Shown piece after piece: positions 16,586 to 25,442 of a DNA stretch of 47,897 bases (the first letter of the stretch is position 1; each line of letters opens with the position of its first letter). The DNA comes from Candidatus Bipolaricaulota bacterium. GTDB lineage: Bacteria; Bipolaricaulota; Bipolaricaulia; UBA7950; UBA9294. The stretch covers positions 1-47,897 of the forward strand of contig JAUWPW010000006.1 in NCBI GenBank assembly GCA_030611415.1, given 5' to 3'. The position numbers and the translations under genes are program-made. The notes under the pieces were generated by a model, which searched no databases, was not told the DNA's origin, and saw only the letters and a program-made list of their open reading frames with translations.

Positions 16586-17080
16586 ATGCCGCACTCTGAT
16601 TCCTCAATAACTGGCGTATCCAATGAAGTAGACAGACTACTGCATCTCTTTGCCCCCTTTCCCGCAAGTGTTATCCCTCTCTTGCAAGAGATTCAAGGCC
16701 ACTATGGATACATCTCGGAAACGAACTTGACACGTGTAGCTACGTATGCTCACGCTCCTAAGAGTACGGTATACAGCGTTGCTACCTTTTATTCGCAATT
16801 TCGTCTTACTCGCCCTGGGAAATACTTGATACGCATTTGTCAGGGAACAGCCTGTCACGTGCTTGGAGCAAATTCCATTTGTGAACATCTTGAGGAGCAG
16901 CTAGGGGTCAAAGTGGGTGAGACAACAGGCGACGGTTTGTTTACCCTGGAAAGTGTCCGTTGTCTTGGCTGTTGTAGTCTGGCTCCAGTAATGATGATCC
17001 GCGATGAAGCATACGGTCGCTTGACCAGAGGAAGAGTTGACGCAATTATCGATGCCTACCGCAATAGGGCAGAGAAATGA
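16586..17080 (+). CDS. NuoE-like [2Fe-2S] thioredoxin-fold subunit of an NAD(P)H/ferredoxin complex
   Basis: A 164-residue NuoE/HydC-type protein. The [2Fe-2S] ligands are visible as 'CQGTAC' near residue 92 and 'CLGCC' near residue 130; the N-terminal helical region 'VIPLLQEIQGHYGYIS' is standard. It would relay electrons from the NADH-oxidising NuoF-like subunit. AAAGGA precedes the ATG. Its TGA overlaps the next gene's ATG (ATGA), so the subunits are made together. No Nuo membrane genes and no [FeFe]-hydrogenase large subunit are nearby, which separates this cluster from complex I and HydABC. Confidence 0.9.
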   Translation: MPHSDSSITGVSNEVDRLLHLFAPFPASVIPLLQEIQGHYGYISETNLTRVATYAHAPKSTVYSVATFYSQFRLTRPGKYLIRICQGTACHVLGANSICEHLEEQLGVKVGETTGDGLFTLESVRCLGCCSLAPVMMIRDEAYGRLTRGRVDAIIDAYRNRAEK

Positions 17081-18834
17081 GCCGTGTGACCGAAGTGTGG
17101 GTAGGTCTTGCAACATGCGGAGTCGCTGCAGGGGCGGAGCTGGTCTACTCTACATTTGAGTCATCATTGGCGAAACACAACCTACCGGTGACCATGAAAC
17201 GGGTTGGATGCATCGGAATGTGTTACAACGAACCGTTGGTAGATGTCGTAACAGCAGATGAAAACCGCTTTACCTATGGACACGTGTGCCCAGAAGATGT
17301 AGAGCGTATCGTGACCGAACACATACTAAACGGTCAACCAGTAAATGAGTTACTTATTCCGGCTGATGGTTTCTTCGAGCACCAAGTTCGCATTGTTCTC
17401 GAAAACTGTGGATTGATTGACCCCGAAGTACTAGAGGAGTATCAAAGACACGATGGCTATAAGGCACTTCAAAGAGTCCTGTCAGAGCTAACGCCAGCCG
17501 AAGTAATTGAAGAGATCAAATCATCTGGCCTGCGCGGCCGCGGCGGAGCGGGATTCCCTACCGGCGTCAAGTGGGGTTTTGCTGCTCGCGAGCCTGGACC
17601 AGAGAAGTTCCTTGTCTGTAATGCCGATGAAGGAGACCCTGGTGCATTCATGGATCGCAGTGTTCTTGAAGGTGATCCCCATCGCGTGATTGAGGGAATG
17701 ATCATTGCTGCCTATGCAATTGGCGCTCCACATGGATATATCTACGTGCGTGCTGAATATCCCATGGCGATCAAGAGACTGAAGAAGGCAATTGCCGCAG
17801 CCGACCAAGCTGGCTTCTTAGGAGAGAACATCCTCGGAAGCGATTTTTCATTTGAAATCAAGATAAAAACAGGCGCAGGGGCTTTTGTGTGCGGAGAAGA
17901 AACTGCGCTGATCGCCTCCATCGAGGGAAAGAGAGGAACACCCCGACGGCGCCCCCCTTATCCGGCTGTTTCTGGGTTGTGGGGAAGGCCAACCAATATT
18001 AACAACGTAGAAACCCTGGCAAACATCCCCTGGATTATTCGCCACGGAGCAAAGGAATTCGCACACTATGGAACCGAAGACAGTAGAGGGACGAAGGTCT
18101 TCGCTCTTGCGGGCAAGATAAATCATAGCGGTTTGATCGAAGTTCCAATGGGAATGTCCATCAAGGAGATTGTGTTTGATATCGGAGGCGGACTCCGAGA
18201 GAACAAAAAATTCAAGGCCGTGCAAATCGGTGGGCCATCAGGTGGATGCATACCAGCAAAACTTGCCGATGTCCCGGTAGACTACAAATCAATTACACAA
18301 ACCGGTGCAATCATGGGCTCTGGCGGGCTAATCGTGCTTGATGAAGACACGTGCATGGTAGATATTACTCGATTCTTTCTTGACTTCACGCAGAAAGAAT
18401 CCTGTGGAAAGTGCACCTTTTGCCGCATAGGAACAAAACGAATGCTGGAAACATTGACTCGTATCTGCGACGGAAAAGGAGTGCCCGAGGATGTTGCCAA
18501 CCTCATAGAGTTGGCTAACAAAGTCAAGGCCTACTCGTTGTGTGGACTTGGCCAAACCGCTCCGAACCCCGTACTCACCACCACTAAGTACTTCCGCAAT
18601 GAGTATGACACTCACATCATCGACAAATCGTGCCAGGCACACGTGTGCAAGGCTTTGATCCACTATGAGATCGATCCATCTGCATGCAAGAATTGCAGGT
18701 TATGTACAAAGCAATGTCCGGCACAGGCTATTTCTCAGGGAGAAGGGGACCACCAAGAAATTGATCAATCCGTCTGTATCAAGTGTGGCCAGTGCTATGA
18801 AGTGTGCCCATTTGGAGCAATCACCATTCAATAA
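17077..18834 (+). CDS. NuoF/HydB-like NADH- and FMN-binding subunit
   Basis: A 585-residue flavin iron-sulfur protein. Residues ~1-90 are a thioredoxin-like [2Fe-2S] domain ('GLATCGVAAG', 'VGCIGMCYNEP'). The NADH-binding loop 'RGRGGAGFPTGVKWGFA' is near residue 152, the FMN-binding 'CNADEGDPGAFMDR' near 180 and the [4Fe-4S] site 'ESCGKCTFCRIG' near 441. Two [4Fe-4S] ferredoxin motifs end the chain ('CKNCRLCTKQCP', 'CIKCGQCYEVCP'). This long form with both extra domains is the one found in soluble bifurcating hydrogenases and transhydrogenases rather than in respiratory complex I. It overlaps the NuoE-like gene by four bases and is followed 12 bases later by the fusion gene. Confidence 0.92.
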   Translation: MSRVTEVWVGLATCGVAAGAELVYSTFESSLAKHNLPVTMKRVGCIGMCYNEPLVDVVTADENRFTYGHVCPEDVERIVTEHILNGQPVNELLIPADGFFEHQVRIVLENCGLIDPEVLEEYQRHDGYKALQRVLSELTPAEVIEEIKSSGLRGRGGAGFPTGVKWGFAAREPGPEKFLVCNADEGDPGAFMDRSVLEGDPHRVIEGMIIAAYAIGAPHGYIYVRAEYPMAIKRLKKAIAAADQAGFLGENILGSDFSFEIKIKTGAGAFVCGEETALIASIEGKRGTPRRRPPYPAVSGLWGRPTNINNVETLANIPWIIRHGAKEFAHYGTEDSRGTKVFALAGKINHSGLIEVPMGMSIKEIVFDIGGGLRENKKFKAVQIGGPSGGCIPAKLADVPVDYKSITQTGAIMGSGGLIVLDEDTCMVDITRFFLDFTQKESCGKCTFCRIGTKRMLETLTRICDGKGVPEDVANLIELANKVKAYSLCGLGQTAPNPVLTTTKYFRNEYDTHIIDKSCQAHVCKALIHYEIDPSACKNCRLCTKQCPAQAISQGEGDHQEIDQSVCIKCGQCYEVCPFGAITIQ

Positions 18835-18846
18835 GAAGGGAATCAT

Positions 18847-21800
18847 ATGCTCTCAGTTACGATAAATGAAAGGAATGTGTGCGGGTTCAAGGATGAGACA
18901 ATCCTTGAGTTAGCGCGTCGTATCCAGATTGATATCCCTGCTTTATGCGCTGAAGAGCGGCTTGAGCCATTTGACTCCTGTGGGATCTGTGTCGTTGAAG
19001 TAGAAGGAATGGGAGTTGTTACATCTTGCTCCACCCCAATCAAAGACGGTATGATTATCCATACCCATAGCAAGGCAGCGGAGGAAGTTAGGCGAACGGC
19101 ATTAGAGCTGCTCTTGAGTAACCATTGGGGAGATTGCATCGCCCCATGCCAGCTCGCCTGCCCAGCACACACTGACTGCCAAGGCTATGTAAGCCTAACA
19201 GGAAATGGACTGTTTTTTGAAGCTCTTCAATTACTCTACGAAAAACTTCCTTTTCCTGCATCCTTTGGCAGGATCTGTCCTGCTCCGTGCGAGGATGCTT
19301 GCCGTCGTCAAATAGCCGATGATCCCTTACAAATCCGCTATATCAAGCGATTCTTAGGAGACAAGGAATTCGACTATATCCCCAAGGTTAGCAAGGATAC
19401 GGGGTACAGTATTGCCATCGTAGGCGGTGGGCCCGCAGGGCTGTCTGCTGCCTACTTCCTCAGGCGAAACGGACATGCTACTGTAGTGTTTGATGCCATG
19501 CCCAAGATGGGAGGGATGCTCCGCTACGGCATACCTGACTTTCGCCTCCCCCAAAAAGTGCTCGACCGCGAGATTACAGTTCTACAGAGGATGGGAATCG
19601 AGTTTCGAAATGACATGCACCTAGGAAAAGAACTTTCACTGGCTGCCCTGGAGCGAGACTTCGATGCCATATTTCTCGGCCTTGGGGCATGGGGAGCACG
19701 TAGTCTCGCTATCACAGGCAAGGATCATCCAGCTGTCTTCCAAGGGATTGACTTACTACGAACGGTTAATGAGGGAAACAAAACGCCTCTGCCTGATCAC
19801 GTCGCTGTAATTGGAGGCGGAAATACCGCCATGGATGCGGCACGATCGGCGCTTCGCCTTGGGGCACAAGTAACAGTCCTCTATCGGAGAAGCCGCGAGC
19901 AAATGCCAGCTCTTCCAAGGGAGATTGTCGAGGTCGAAGAAGAAGGAGCTGTCTTTCAGTTTCTCACTCAGCCAGTTGAGTTCATCAGCAATGGTAGTCT
20001 CCTCTCCGGAGTGAAGTGTATCAAGATGAAGCTCGGTGCCCCCGACGCTCAGGGACGTGCCAGACCGATTCAGATTGACGGCTCCGAATTCGTCGTGCCT
20101 GTCAAAGCAGTGATCCTTGCCGTAGGACAGTTAGTAGATACAACGTGTCTAGTCCAGTCGCCAGTGGATACCGATCAACACGGTCGGATTATAATCGACG
20201 AGGGAACCGGACAAACTTCTCATAAGAAGATATTTGCCGGTGGGGATGTAGTAACAGGTCCCGGATTTGCTGTCGAAGCGGTAGGCGCTGCACACCAAGC
20301 AGCTGATGCAATTGAGCGTTACCTACTCAAAGAAAACACCACCCCATCATTTATCTATACCAACGAAAAGATCGATGTAACAGAGGCGGATCTAGGAGAT
20401 GTGCTCCGAGTCCCACGGATACCCGCGTACGTACACCCCCCGGCAGAACGCATCCACGATTTCAGCGAGCACGAAACAAACTTCACCGATGAACAGGCCG
20501 AGAAAGAAGGGAAGCGATGCTTAGGCTGTGGATGTCTGGCTTTTAACCACTGCCTGTTGCGAGACTATGCAACGATGGCTCATGCCTCACAAGACACGTA
20601 CAAGGGCGAGCTATCGCGTAAACTTCCAGATAACAGGCATCCGTTCATCATCCGTGACCCTGGTAAATGCATCGCCTGTGGGCGGTGTGTACGTGTCTGC
20701 GGCGATATTTGCGGTATTCACGCCATCGACTTTGTTGGGCGTGGAATTGACGCCGAGATAGAAGCTCCATTTGATCATCCCTGGCAGGAATCCAGCTGCA
20801 TCTCCTGTGGTGCATGCGTTGACGCGTGTCCCACCGGAACATTGGAAGACAGAACAGCACTCGAGAAACAGCTACCGATTCAATTAATAGAGACAAATTC
20901 AACGTGTTGCCTGTGCAGCCTTGGCTGTGAGATCAAAGTGGGGAACCTGAACGACAACTACATGAGAACACTCCCTGCAAAAGAGGGGGCCATTCTTTGC
21001 GCCAAGGGGCGCTACGGGTGGCATAAACTGGTCTCAGAACCGCGAATAACTCACCCTCTCATTCGGACGAAAGAAGGCCTTATCAAGGTATCATGGGATG
21101 AAGCGTTCAATCATATCAAGGAATCGCTCACCAGTGGAGGGTCAGCGACAACCGTAATCGGCGCAGGACATTTGACGAACGAAGAGGCCTACCTTATCGC
21201 TCGGTTGGCACGCGAGGGGTTAGATACGGATCTTCTCACAATTGAAGAGCTTAGTGATGACAAGGGAGTCAGGCTACCGGCACGTGCTATCACTTCTACT
21301 GATGCTATCGCTACAGCTGATCTGATCTTCGTTCTTGGTCCTAGATCTCCATACGAAGGGTTTGTTCTCGACCTGAAGGTCCGTGCAGCTCAGAGGGCCG
21401 GCGCAACTGTAGTTAGCCTTCAAGGGAGACTGGGCGATGCCGACATCGTAATCGATGATAGCGACCCAAAATCAATCATTGAACAACTTACTGAGCCGGC
21501 AGAGAACAAAACGCATGATGGGCTTACATCACTTCGCGAACATATCGCCCTTGCCAAAAACCCCTTGCTTGTAATTGAAGAACGAATGATCGGCCAAGAG
21601 ACTGCACGCGCTATCCTCGGCCTTGTCAAGGACAAACCATCCTACAAAATCGTGCTACTTCGTGGGCTAGCAAATCTGAATGGTCTTATGCAACTTGGGT
21701 TCCGGGCAGTAAACGAGTCCTCATCTGACCAGCTTTCCACGTGTTTTGTCTTTGGTGCCAACCCTGGCAAAGATCCCATCTATGCCAGTAAATTGGAACA

Positions 21801-22164
21801 GACTAACCTTGTTGTGGCAATGACCCACATGCAGAACGAAACAACGAATTACGCTGATGTTGTCTTGGCAATGTCTCTTCCGATTGAATGCCGGGGACAT
21901 CTAATCGATACTAACAACAGAACTAAGGCGTTATCATCTGATCTTAGCAGTCCCATTCATAAAGAAAACTGGAAGATCATTGTTGAACTTGGTTCTGTGC
22001 TCGGTCTAGGCTGGCATTACAGCGAACTCCAAGCAGTAACAAAGGACACAAACTCTCTGTTGGGCTCTCATTCCGTAAATAAAGACGGTGTTTCGATGTT
22101 TCCGGGCACAGTAAGCTCCTTAACACTTGCGATCGAACATGAGTTATCCAAAGCAGGGATATAG
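18847..22164 (+). CDS. Fusion: [2Fe-2S] + GltD/NfnB-like flavoprotein + ferredoxin + NuoG-like domain
   Basis: A 1105-residue cytoplasmic protein with four modules. Residues ~1-90 hold a NuoG-type [2Fe-2S] site ('CAEERLEPFDSCGIC'). Residues ~95-530 are a GltD/NfnB-like module with an N-terminal [4Fe-4S] segment 'CIAPCQLACP', an FAD loop 'IVGGGPAGLSAA' and an NAD(P) loop 'VIGGGNTAMDAA'. A Cys-rich linker 'CLGCGC' leads to two ferredoxin clusters, 'CIACGRCVRVC' (~607) and 'CISCGACVDACP' (~650). Last comes a molybdopterin-oxidoreductase-like domain with its own site, 'CCLCSLGC' (~686). That domain is only ~420 residues, too short for a complete formate dehydrogenase, and I see no Cys/SeCys metal ligand, so it is NuoG-like. 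With the two upstream subunits I infer a ferredoxin/NADH/NADPH bifurcating transhydrogenase (Stn/Bfu class). Confidence 0.85.
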   Translation: MLSVTINERNVCGFKDETILELARRIQIDIPALCAEERLEPFDSCGICVVEVEGMGVVTSCSTPIKDGMIIHTHSKAAEEVRRTALELLLSNHWGDCIAPCQLACPAHTDCQGYVSLTGNGLFFEALQLLYEKLPFPASFGRICPAPCEDACRRQIADDPLQIRYIKRFLGDKEFDYIPKVSKDTGYSIAIVGGGPAGLSAAYFLRRNGHATVVFDAMPKMGGMLRYGIPDFRLPQKVLDREITVLQRMGIEFRNDMHLGKELSLAALERDFDAIFLGLGAWGARSLAITGKDHPAVFQGIDLLRTVNEGNKTPLPDHVAVIGGGNTAMDAARSALRLGAQVTVLYRRSREQMPALPREIVEVEEEGAVFQFLTQPVEFISNGSLLSGVKCIKMKLGAPDAQGRARPIQIDGSEFVVPVKAVILAVGQLVDTTCLVQSPVDTDQHGRIIIDEGTGQTSHKKIFAGGDVVTGPGFAVEAVGAAHQAADAIERYLLKENTTPSFIYTNEKIDVTEADLGDVLRVPRIPAYVHPPAERIHDFSEHETNFTDEQAEKEGKRCLGCGCLAFNHCLLRDYATMAHASQDTYKGELSRKLPDNRHPFIIRDPGKCIACGRCVRVCGDICGIHAIDFVGRGIDAEIEAPFDHPWQESSCISCGACVDACPTGTLEDRTALEKQLPIQLIETNSTCCLCSLGCEIKVGNLNDNYMRTLPAKEGAILCAKGRYGWHKLVSEPRITHPLIRTKEGLIKVSWDEAFNHIKESLTSGGSATTVIGAGHLTNEEAYLIARLAREGLDTDLLTIEELSDDKGVRLPARAITSTDAIATADLIFVLGPRSPYEGFVLDLKVRAAQRAGATVVSLQGRLGDADIVIDDSDPKSIIEQLTEPAENKTHDGLTSLREHIALAKNPLLVIEERMIGQETARAILGLVKDKPSYKIVLLRGLANLNGLMQLGFRAVNESSSDQLSTCFVFGANPGKDPIYASKLEQTNLVVAMTHMQNETTNYADVVLAMSLPIECRGHLIDTNNRTKALSSDLSSPIHKENWKIIVELGSVLGLGWHYSELQAVTKDTNSLLGSHSVNKDGVSMFPGTVSSLTLAIEHELSKAGI

Positions 22165-22248
22165 TCTTTGAGATAATCCTTAGCACGACCATAGTTCATA
22201 AACATCAACGAACTTCAGATCCTTTGGATTCGTGCACCTCTCACCAGC

Positions 22249-22276
22249 TTGACATCTATAAGCAAGAAGCTATTCT
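22249..22276 (+). promoter_or_regulatory. Promoter of the metallophosphoesterase gene, predicted leaderless
   Basis: Perfect TTGACA (22249-22254), 16-base spacer, TATTCT (22271-22276), then nine bases to ATG 22286. No Shine-Dalgarno intervenes. Confidence 0.5.
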
Positions 22277-22285
22277 GAGAGAGCA

Positions 22286-23266
22286 ATGATGCAAGCAGTT
22301 GCTGTAACTGACCTTCACGGAAATGTCTCCCTCTACGAGCTCCTGTTACGCGTCGCCAATCTATGGAAGCTTACCTCCATCTTTATCACCGGTGACCTTG
22401 CCCCTAGCACTCTTCAAATTCAACAAGATAGCGTCAAGAGCATCACTGGCCGCGAACGTGGAGCGGTTGTACAAGAGAAGTTCTTCACCGATCAATTTAT
22501 CCCTCTTCTCGGTAGCTTTCTCCTCGAACATCGCCATACTGACATCTACGCAATTATGGGGAACGATGACCGCCGAGTGAATGAACCCTTATTGAAGGCG
22601 TTCGATGAAGATGTAACAAATTTTCACCTATTAAACGATCGACTAGTTCCACTACGCGATTCCCATCAAAAGCAATCGTTCTTCCCCGGCGAGATACCTC
22701 GGCTGTGGGTGGCAGGATATCCCTACGTTCCTCCTGGGGGATCCCTGTTAATGGACTGGGTGAAGTATGAGAACCGCGTCAAACTACGGCCATCAGGAAT
22801 GGATTCCACCACGGACATCTACGACATGGGGATTGCGACAGATACACGAGCCCACTTGTCAACGATCGCGGACGACCTCGATGATTTCGAAGCCTATTTG
22901 CAACGTGATTCCCACACCAAAAGCAAGATCTCCTACAATCCCGCGCGGACAATCCATCTCTTCCACGCCTCTCCTTACAACACACTACTTGACTGGACTA
23001 CCCCTCGCGGGCGCTACGACTACCTTCATCTCCCCGATCACGTGGGAAGCGTAGAGATCCGCCGGTTTATCGAGCGCACACAACCTTATCTGGTTCTTTC
23101 AGGGCACTGCCACGAGTCCGTTGTCATCGGTGATTACAAGGATGATTTAGGAAAGACGCGCTGCGTTAATCCAGGGAGCCAGACACACCTGGATGTATTG
23201 AGCTTAGTACAATTTGATATTTACCATCCACAGGAGATGAAACAGTTCTTCATCCACGCACGATGA
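22286..23266 (+). CDS. Calcineurin-like metallophosphoesterase
   Basis: A 326-residue protein with the dinuclear-metal motifs in order: 'VTDLHGN' near residue 8, 'FITGDLAPS' near 32, 'IMGNDDRR' near 91 and 'LSGHCHES' near 272. These coordinate two metal ions that hydrolyse phosphoesters. It is longer than YfcE-type enzymes, with a middle insertion, and the substrate cannot be assigned. Two ATG codons in tandem begin the gene, just after a consensus promoter and without a ribosome-binding site. It is monocistronic and ends at a strong hairpin shared with the convergent nucleotidyltransferase gene. Confidence 0.85.
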   Translation: MMQAVAVTDLHGNVSLYELLLRVANLWKLTSIFITGDLAPSTLQIQQDSVKSITGRERGAVVQEKFFTDQFIPLLGSFLLEHRHTDIYAIMGNDDRRVNEPLLKAFDEDVTNFHLLNDRLVPLRDSHQKQSFFPGEIPRLWVAGYPYVPPGGSLLMDWVKYENRVKLRPSGMDSTTDIYDMGIATDTRAHLSTIADDLDDFEAYLQRDSHTKSKISYNPARTIHLFHASPYNTLLDWTTPRGRYDYLHLPDHVGSVEIRRFIERTQPYLVLSGHCHESVVIGDYKDDLGKTRCVNPGSQTHLDVLSLVQFDIYHPQEMKQFFIHAR

Positions 23267-23272
23267 AGGATC

Positions 23273-23299
23273 GGGGGCTCCTGGCCCACAGGAGCCCCC
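23273..23299. terminator. Bidirectional terminator hairpin
   Basis: A perfect 11-bp stem, GGGGGCTCCTG with CAGGAGCCCCC, and a 5-base loop, starting six bases after the metallophosphoesterase stop and ending twelve bases before the stop of the convergent nucleotidyltransferase gene. T-runs are short on both sides, so termination may be incomplete or factor-assisted. Confidence 0.7.
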
Positions 23300-23311
23300 A
23301 GACTTTAGAAG

Positions 23312-23812
23312 TTAACACCACAGACAAACGGGACTTGCCTCCACTGAACGGAGAATAGCCCCACAGCCACGGTGTTTCCATTGCTCCTCGACATCCACAA
23401 ACTGAACATCGAGGAGTCTTGCTGGACCACGAATCGGCCCAAGCAATCCTTGATAAGACGTCACCAATCCTAGATCCAGCCTCTGCAACAGCGCATACGC
23501 TTGATCTAGTTTGCGATGAACAACTACGATAAGATCAATATCCGAAGCGATTTGTGCATCTCCATTCATCGCACTTCCATAGAGATAAACACCACAAACA
23601 CCACATTCCAATCTTCCAAGATATCCTGCTATACCCTTTGCGATCCTATACCGAAGCGTACTATGGGCAAGCGCTTCACCGTTACGCAGTGCAATCACAG
23701 CCTGCTCCACACTTACATGTAAGCGATTGGCACAGAAAGCCACTGCACGGTTCAACAGCACCTCTGATTCAAGCTCCGCTGCAAGCAGACCACTTGGGGT
23801 ACCAAGGCTCAT
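23312..23812 (-). CDS. Nucleotidyltransferase-domain protein (pol-beta superfamily)
   Basis: About 166 residues from ATG 23812, chosen because AGAGAGGA lies at the right distance; the track start at 23818 overlaps that sequence. 'YLYGSAMNGDAQIASDIDLIVV' carries the GSx(n)G and DxD motifs of minimal nucleotidyltransferases, here with an extended spacing between them. The first 60 residues are helical. No HEPN or DUF86 partner gene is adjacent, so this is not an obvious MNT/HEPN toxin-antitoxin pair. It lies 24 bases downstream of the glutamate dehydrogenase gene and probably shares its transcript. Possible roles include adenylylation of a protein or small molecule. Confidence 0.75.
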   Translation of the reverse strand: MSLGTPSGLLAAELESEVLLNRAVAFCANRLHVSVEQAVIALRNGEALAHSTLRYRIAKGIAGYLGRLECGVCGVYLYGSAMNGDAQIASDIDLIVVVHRKLDQAYALLQRLDLGLVTSYQGLLGPIRGPARLLDVQFVDVEEQWKHRGCGAILRSVEASPVCLWC

Positions 23813-23835
23813 TTTCATCCTCTCTTCACATTAGC

Positions 23836-25140
23836 CTAAAGGAACACACCACGCAGCATGGCCGCTTGCGCAACACGTTCCACTCCTAACACGAAGGCTG
23901 CCAACCGCAAGGAGATATTCCTTTCCTTGGACAGATCTAATACCTCCCTTAGAGCACGCTGCATAACTTTCCCAAGGCGCTGGTTGGTCTCCTCTTCCTC
24001 CCAAGGAAGACACTGGATATTCTGCACCCATTCAAAGTACGAGCAGACGACACCGCCAGCGTTGGCAAGGATGTCTGGCACAACGACGATTTCATTCTCT
24101 GCAAGGATAACGTCTGCTTCCGGAGTCGTGGGACCGTTTGCCGCTTCTATGATAACATTCGCTCTGACATGCGCTGCATTCTGTGAGGTGATTTGTGCCT
24201 CCAATGCAGCAGGGATCAATATATCCACATCAAGAGTGAGCAGTTCTTCGTTTGTGATCTCCTCTATGCCAGAAGCACAATAACCGGCAAGCAGGTGGCC
24301 CGGGGAACCCTTTACATAGTGGACAACATCGTCAATATCAAAGCCCTCACTGCGGTAGTATCCACCCGAGATGTCACTCAGTGCGACAACCTTACCACCC
24401 TGTTTGCTGAGCAGCCGGGCTGCAACCGATCCAACATTACCAAAACCCTGCACCGCAATAGTTGCATGAGAAAGGTCAATGCCAAGCCGCTGCAGAACTC
24501 CAATTGTGATAAACATCACTCCGCGCCCGGTTGCCTCCGCTCGCCCCAAGGCACCGCCAAGTTCAATGGATTTTCCCGTCACGATACCAGGAACTGCTTC
24601 ACCACGTAGTTGACTGGCTGTATCCACAACCCAGTTCATGATGGATGCGTTTGTATTCACATCCGGAGCAGGAATATCCTGCTTCGGTCCAATGATCGGA
24701 AGGATACGTGCGGTATAGCAACGAGTCAACCGCTCTACTTCCCGCTCAGAAAGCCGCGTCGGATCACATACAACTCCACCTTTTGCCCCACCATATGGCA
24801 CATTAGCCACAGCGCATTTCCATGTCATCCAACCAGCTAATGCTTTCACCTCATCAAGAGTTACACCAGGGTGATAACGAATCCCTCCTTTACATGGCCC
24901 ACGCGCGCTACTGTACTGAACCCGATATCCAGTAAAGACCTCTATCTCACCATCATCACGTATGATTGGAATGCTCACTTCCAGAGAGCGTTCCGGAGAA
25001 CGAAGAATCTTCCAGATACCATCCGGAATGCTCGTATGCACACGCGCCAGATCCAGCTGTCGCAACATCATCTGATAGGGATTAATCGTTGTCCGTACTG
25101 CTTCTTTTTGCAGAACCTCAGTTATTCTCTTAGCCGCCAT
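23836..25140 (-). CDS. gdhA: Glutamate dehydrogenase
   Basis: A 434-residue enzyme interconverting glutamate with 2-oxoglutarate and ammonia. 'KGGIRYHPGVTLDEVKALA' and 'VPYGGAKGGV' (catalytic lysine) form the N-terminal substrate domain, 'VQGFGNVGSVAARLL' is the coenzyme loop, and 'NAGGVVCSYFEWVQN' is conserved in the hexameric small-type GDHs. The track ORF begins 14 codons upstream, but GGAGGTGA before ATG 25140 and the family length fix the start. In an amino-acid fermenter it would collect amino groups delivered by the aminotransferases and supply NAD(P)H for the NuoEF-like complex upstream. The coenzyme preference cannot be read with confidence. Confidence 0.95.
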   Translation of the reverse strand: MAAKRITEVLQKEAVRTTINPYQMMLRQLDLARVHTSIPDGIWKILRSPERSLEVSIPIIRDDGEIEVFTGYRVQYSSARGPCKGGIRYHPGVTLDEVKALAGWMTWKCAVANVPYGGAKGGVVCDPTRLSEREVERLTRCYTARILPIIGPKQDIPAPDVNTNASIMNWVVDTASQLRGEAVPGIVTGKSIELGGALGRAEATGRGVMFITIGVLQRLGIDLSHATIAVQGFGNVGSVAARLLSKQGGKVVALSDISGGYYRSEGFDIDDVVHYVKGSPGHLLAGYCASGIEEITNEELLTLDVDILIPAALEAQITSQNAAHVRANVIIEAANGPTTPEADVILAENEIVVVPDILANAGGVVCSYFEWVQNIQCLPWEEEETNQRLGKVMQRALREVLDLSKERNISLRLAAFVLGVERVAQAAMLRGVFL

Positions 25141-25182
25141 AAGGCGTTCACCTCCAACGAGAAAGCATAGGTCCCTTCTCAT

Positions 25183-25430
25183 ACCAAGACTAGGCTAAAC
25201 GACAGTGGCACAAGTTCATTTTTGCAGCCCCGTAACCACTAGAAATGAAATCATTCACATCCCAAACTCAGCAAGATGGATAGTCTTTGTCCAAGGTTAG
25301 AAGCATAATAAGGGCCTCCAGCCATGGTCAGATAGCTACTTTAGTCATGTCATTTGTCATACTCATACCAGCTTAATAGGCGTACTCATCCCTCATAGAT
25401 GCCATGTAGTTCCCTGTCGTCTCACATTGG
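25183..25430. other. Divergent regulatory gap between gdhA and a Crp/Fnr gene
   Basis: About 250 bases separate two divergently read genes and must hold both promoters. I find no consensus -35/-10 pair that I would defend and no clear TTGAT-N4-ATCAA Fnr palindrome. There is no hidden ORF of credible quality. Confidence 0.4.
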
Positions 25431-25442
25431 TTGCAACGGAGG

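Noticed and set aside
16586-18834. Respiratory complex I
   Set aside because: NuoE and NuoF homologues are present, but no quinone-module or membrane subunit genes follow, and the NuoF-like protein has the extra N- and C-terminal iron-sulfur domains of soluble complexes.
20904-22164. Formate dehydrogenase activity for the C-terminal part of the 1105-residue fusion
   Set aside because: The Fe-S motif resembles that of formate dehydrogenases, but the domain is far too short and lacks a visible Cys or SeCys metal ligand, so NuoG-like is the better reading.
23312-23812. MNT/HEPN toxin-antitoxin pair
   Set aside because: The nucleotidyltransferase motif is present, but neither neighbour (glutamate dehydrogenase, metallophosphoesterase) is a HEPN protein.
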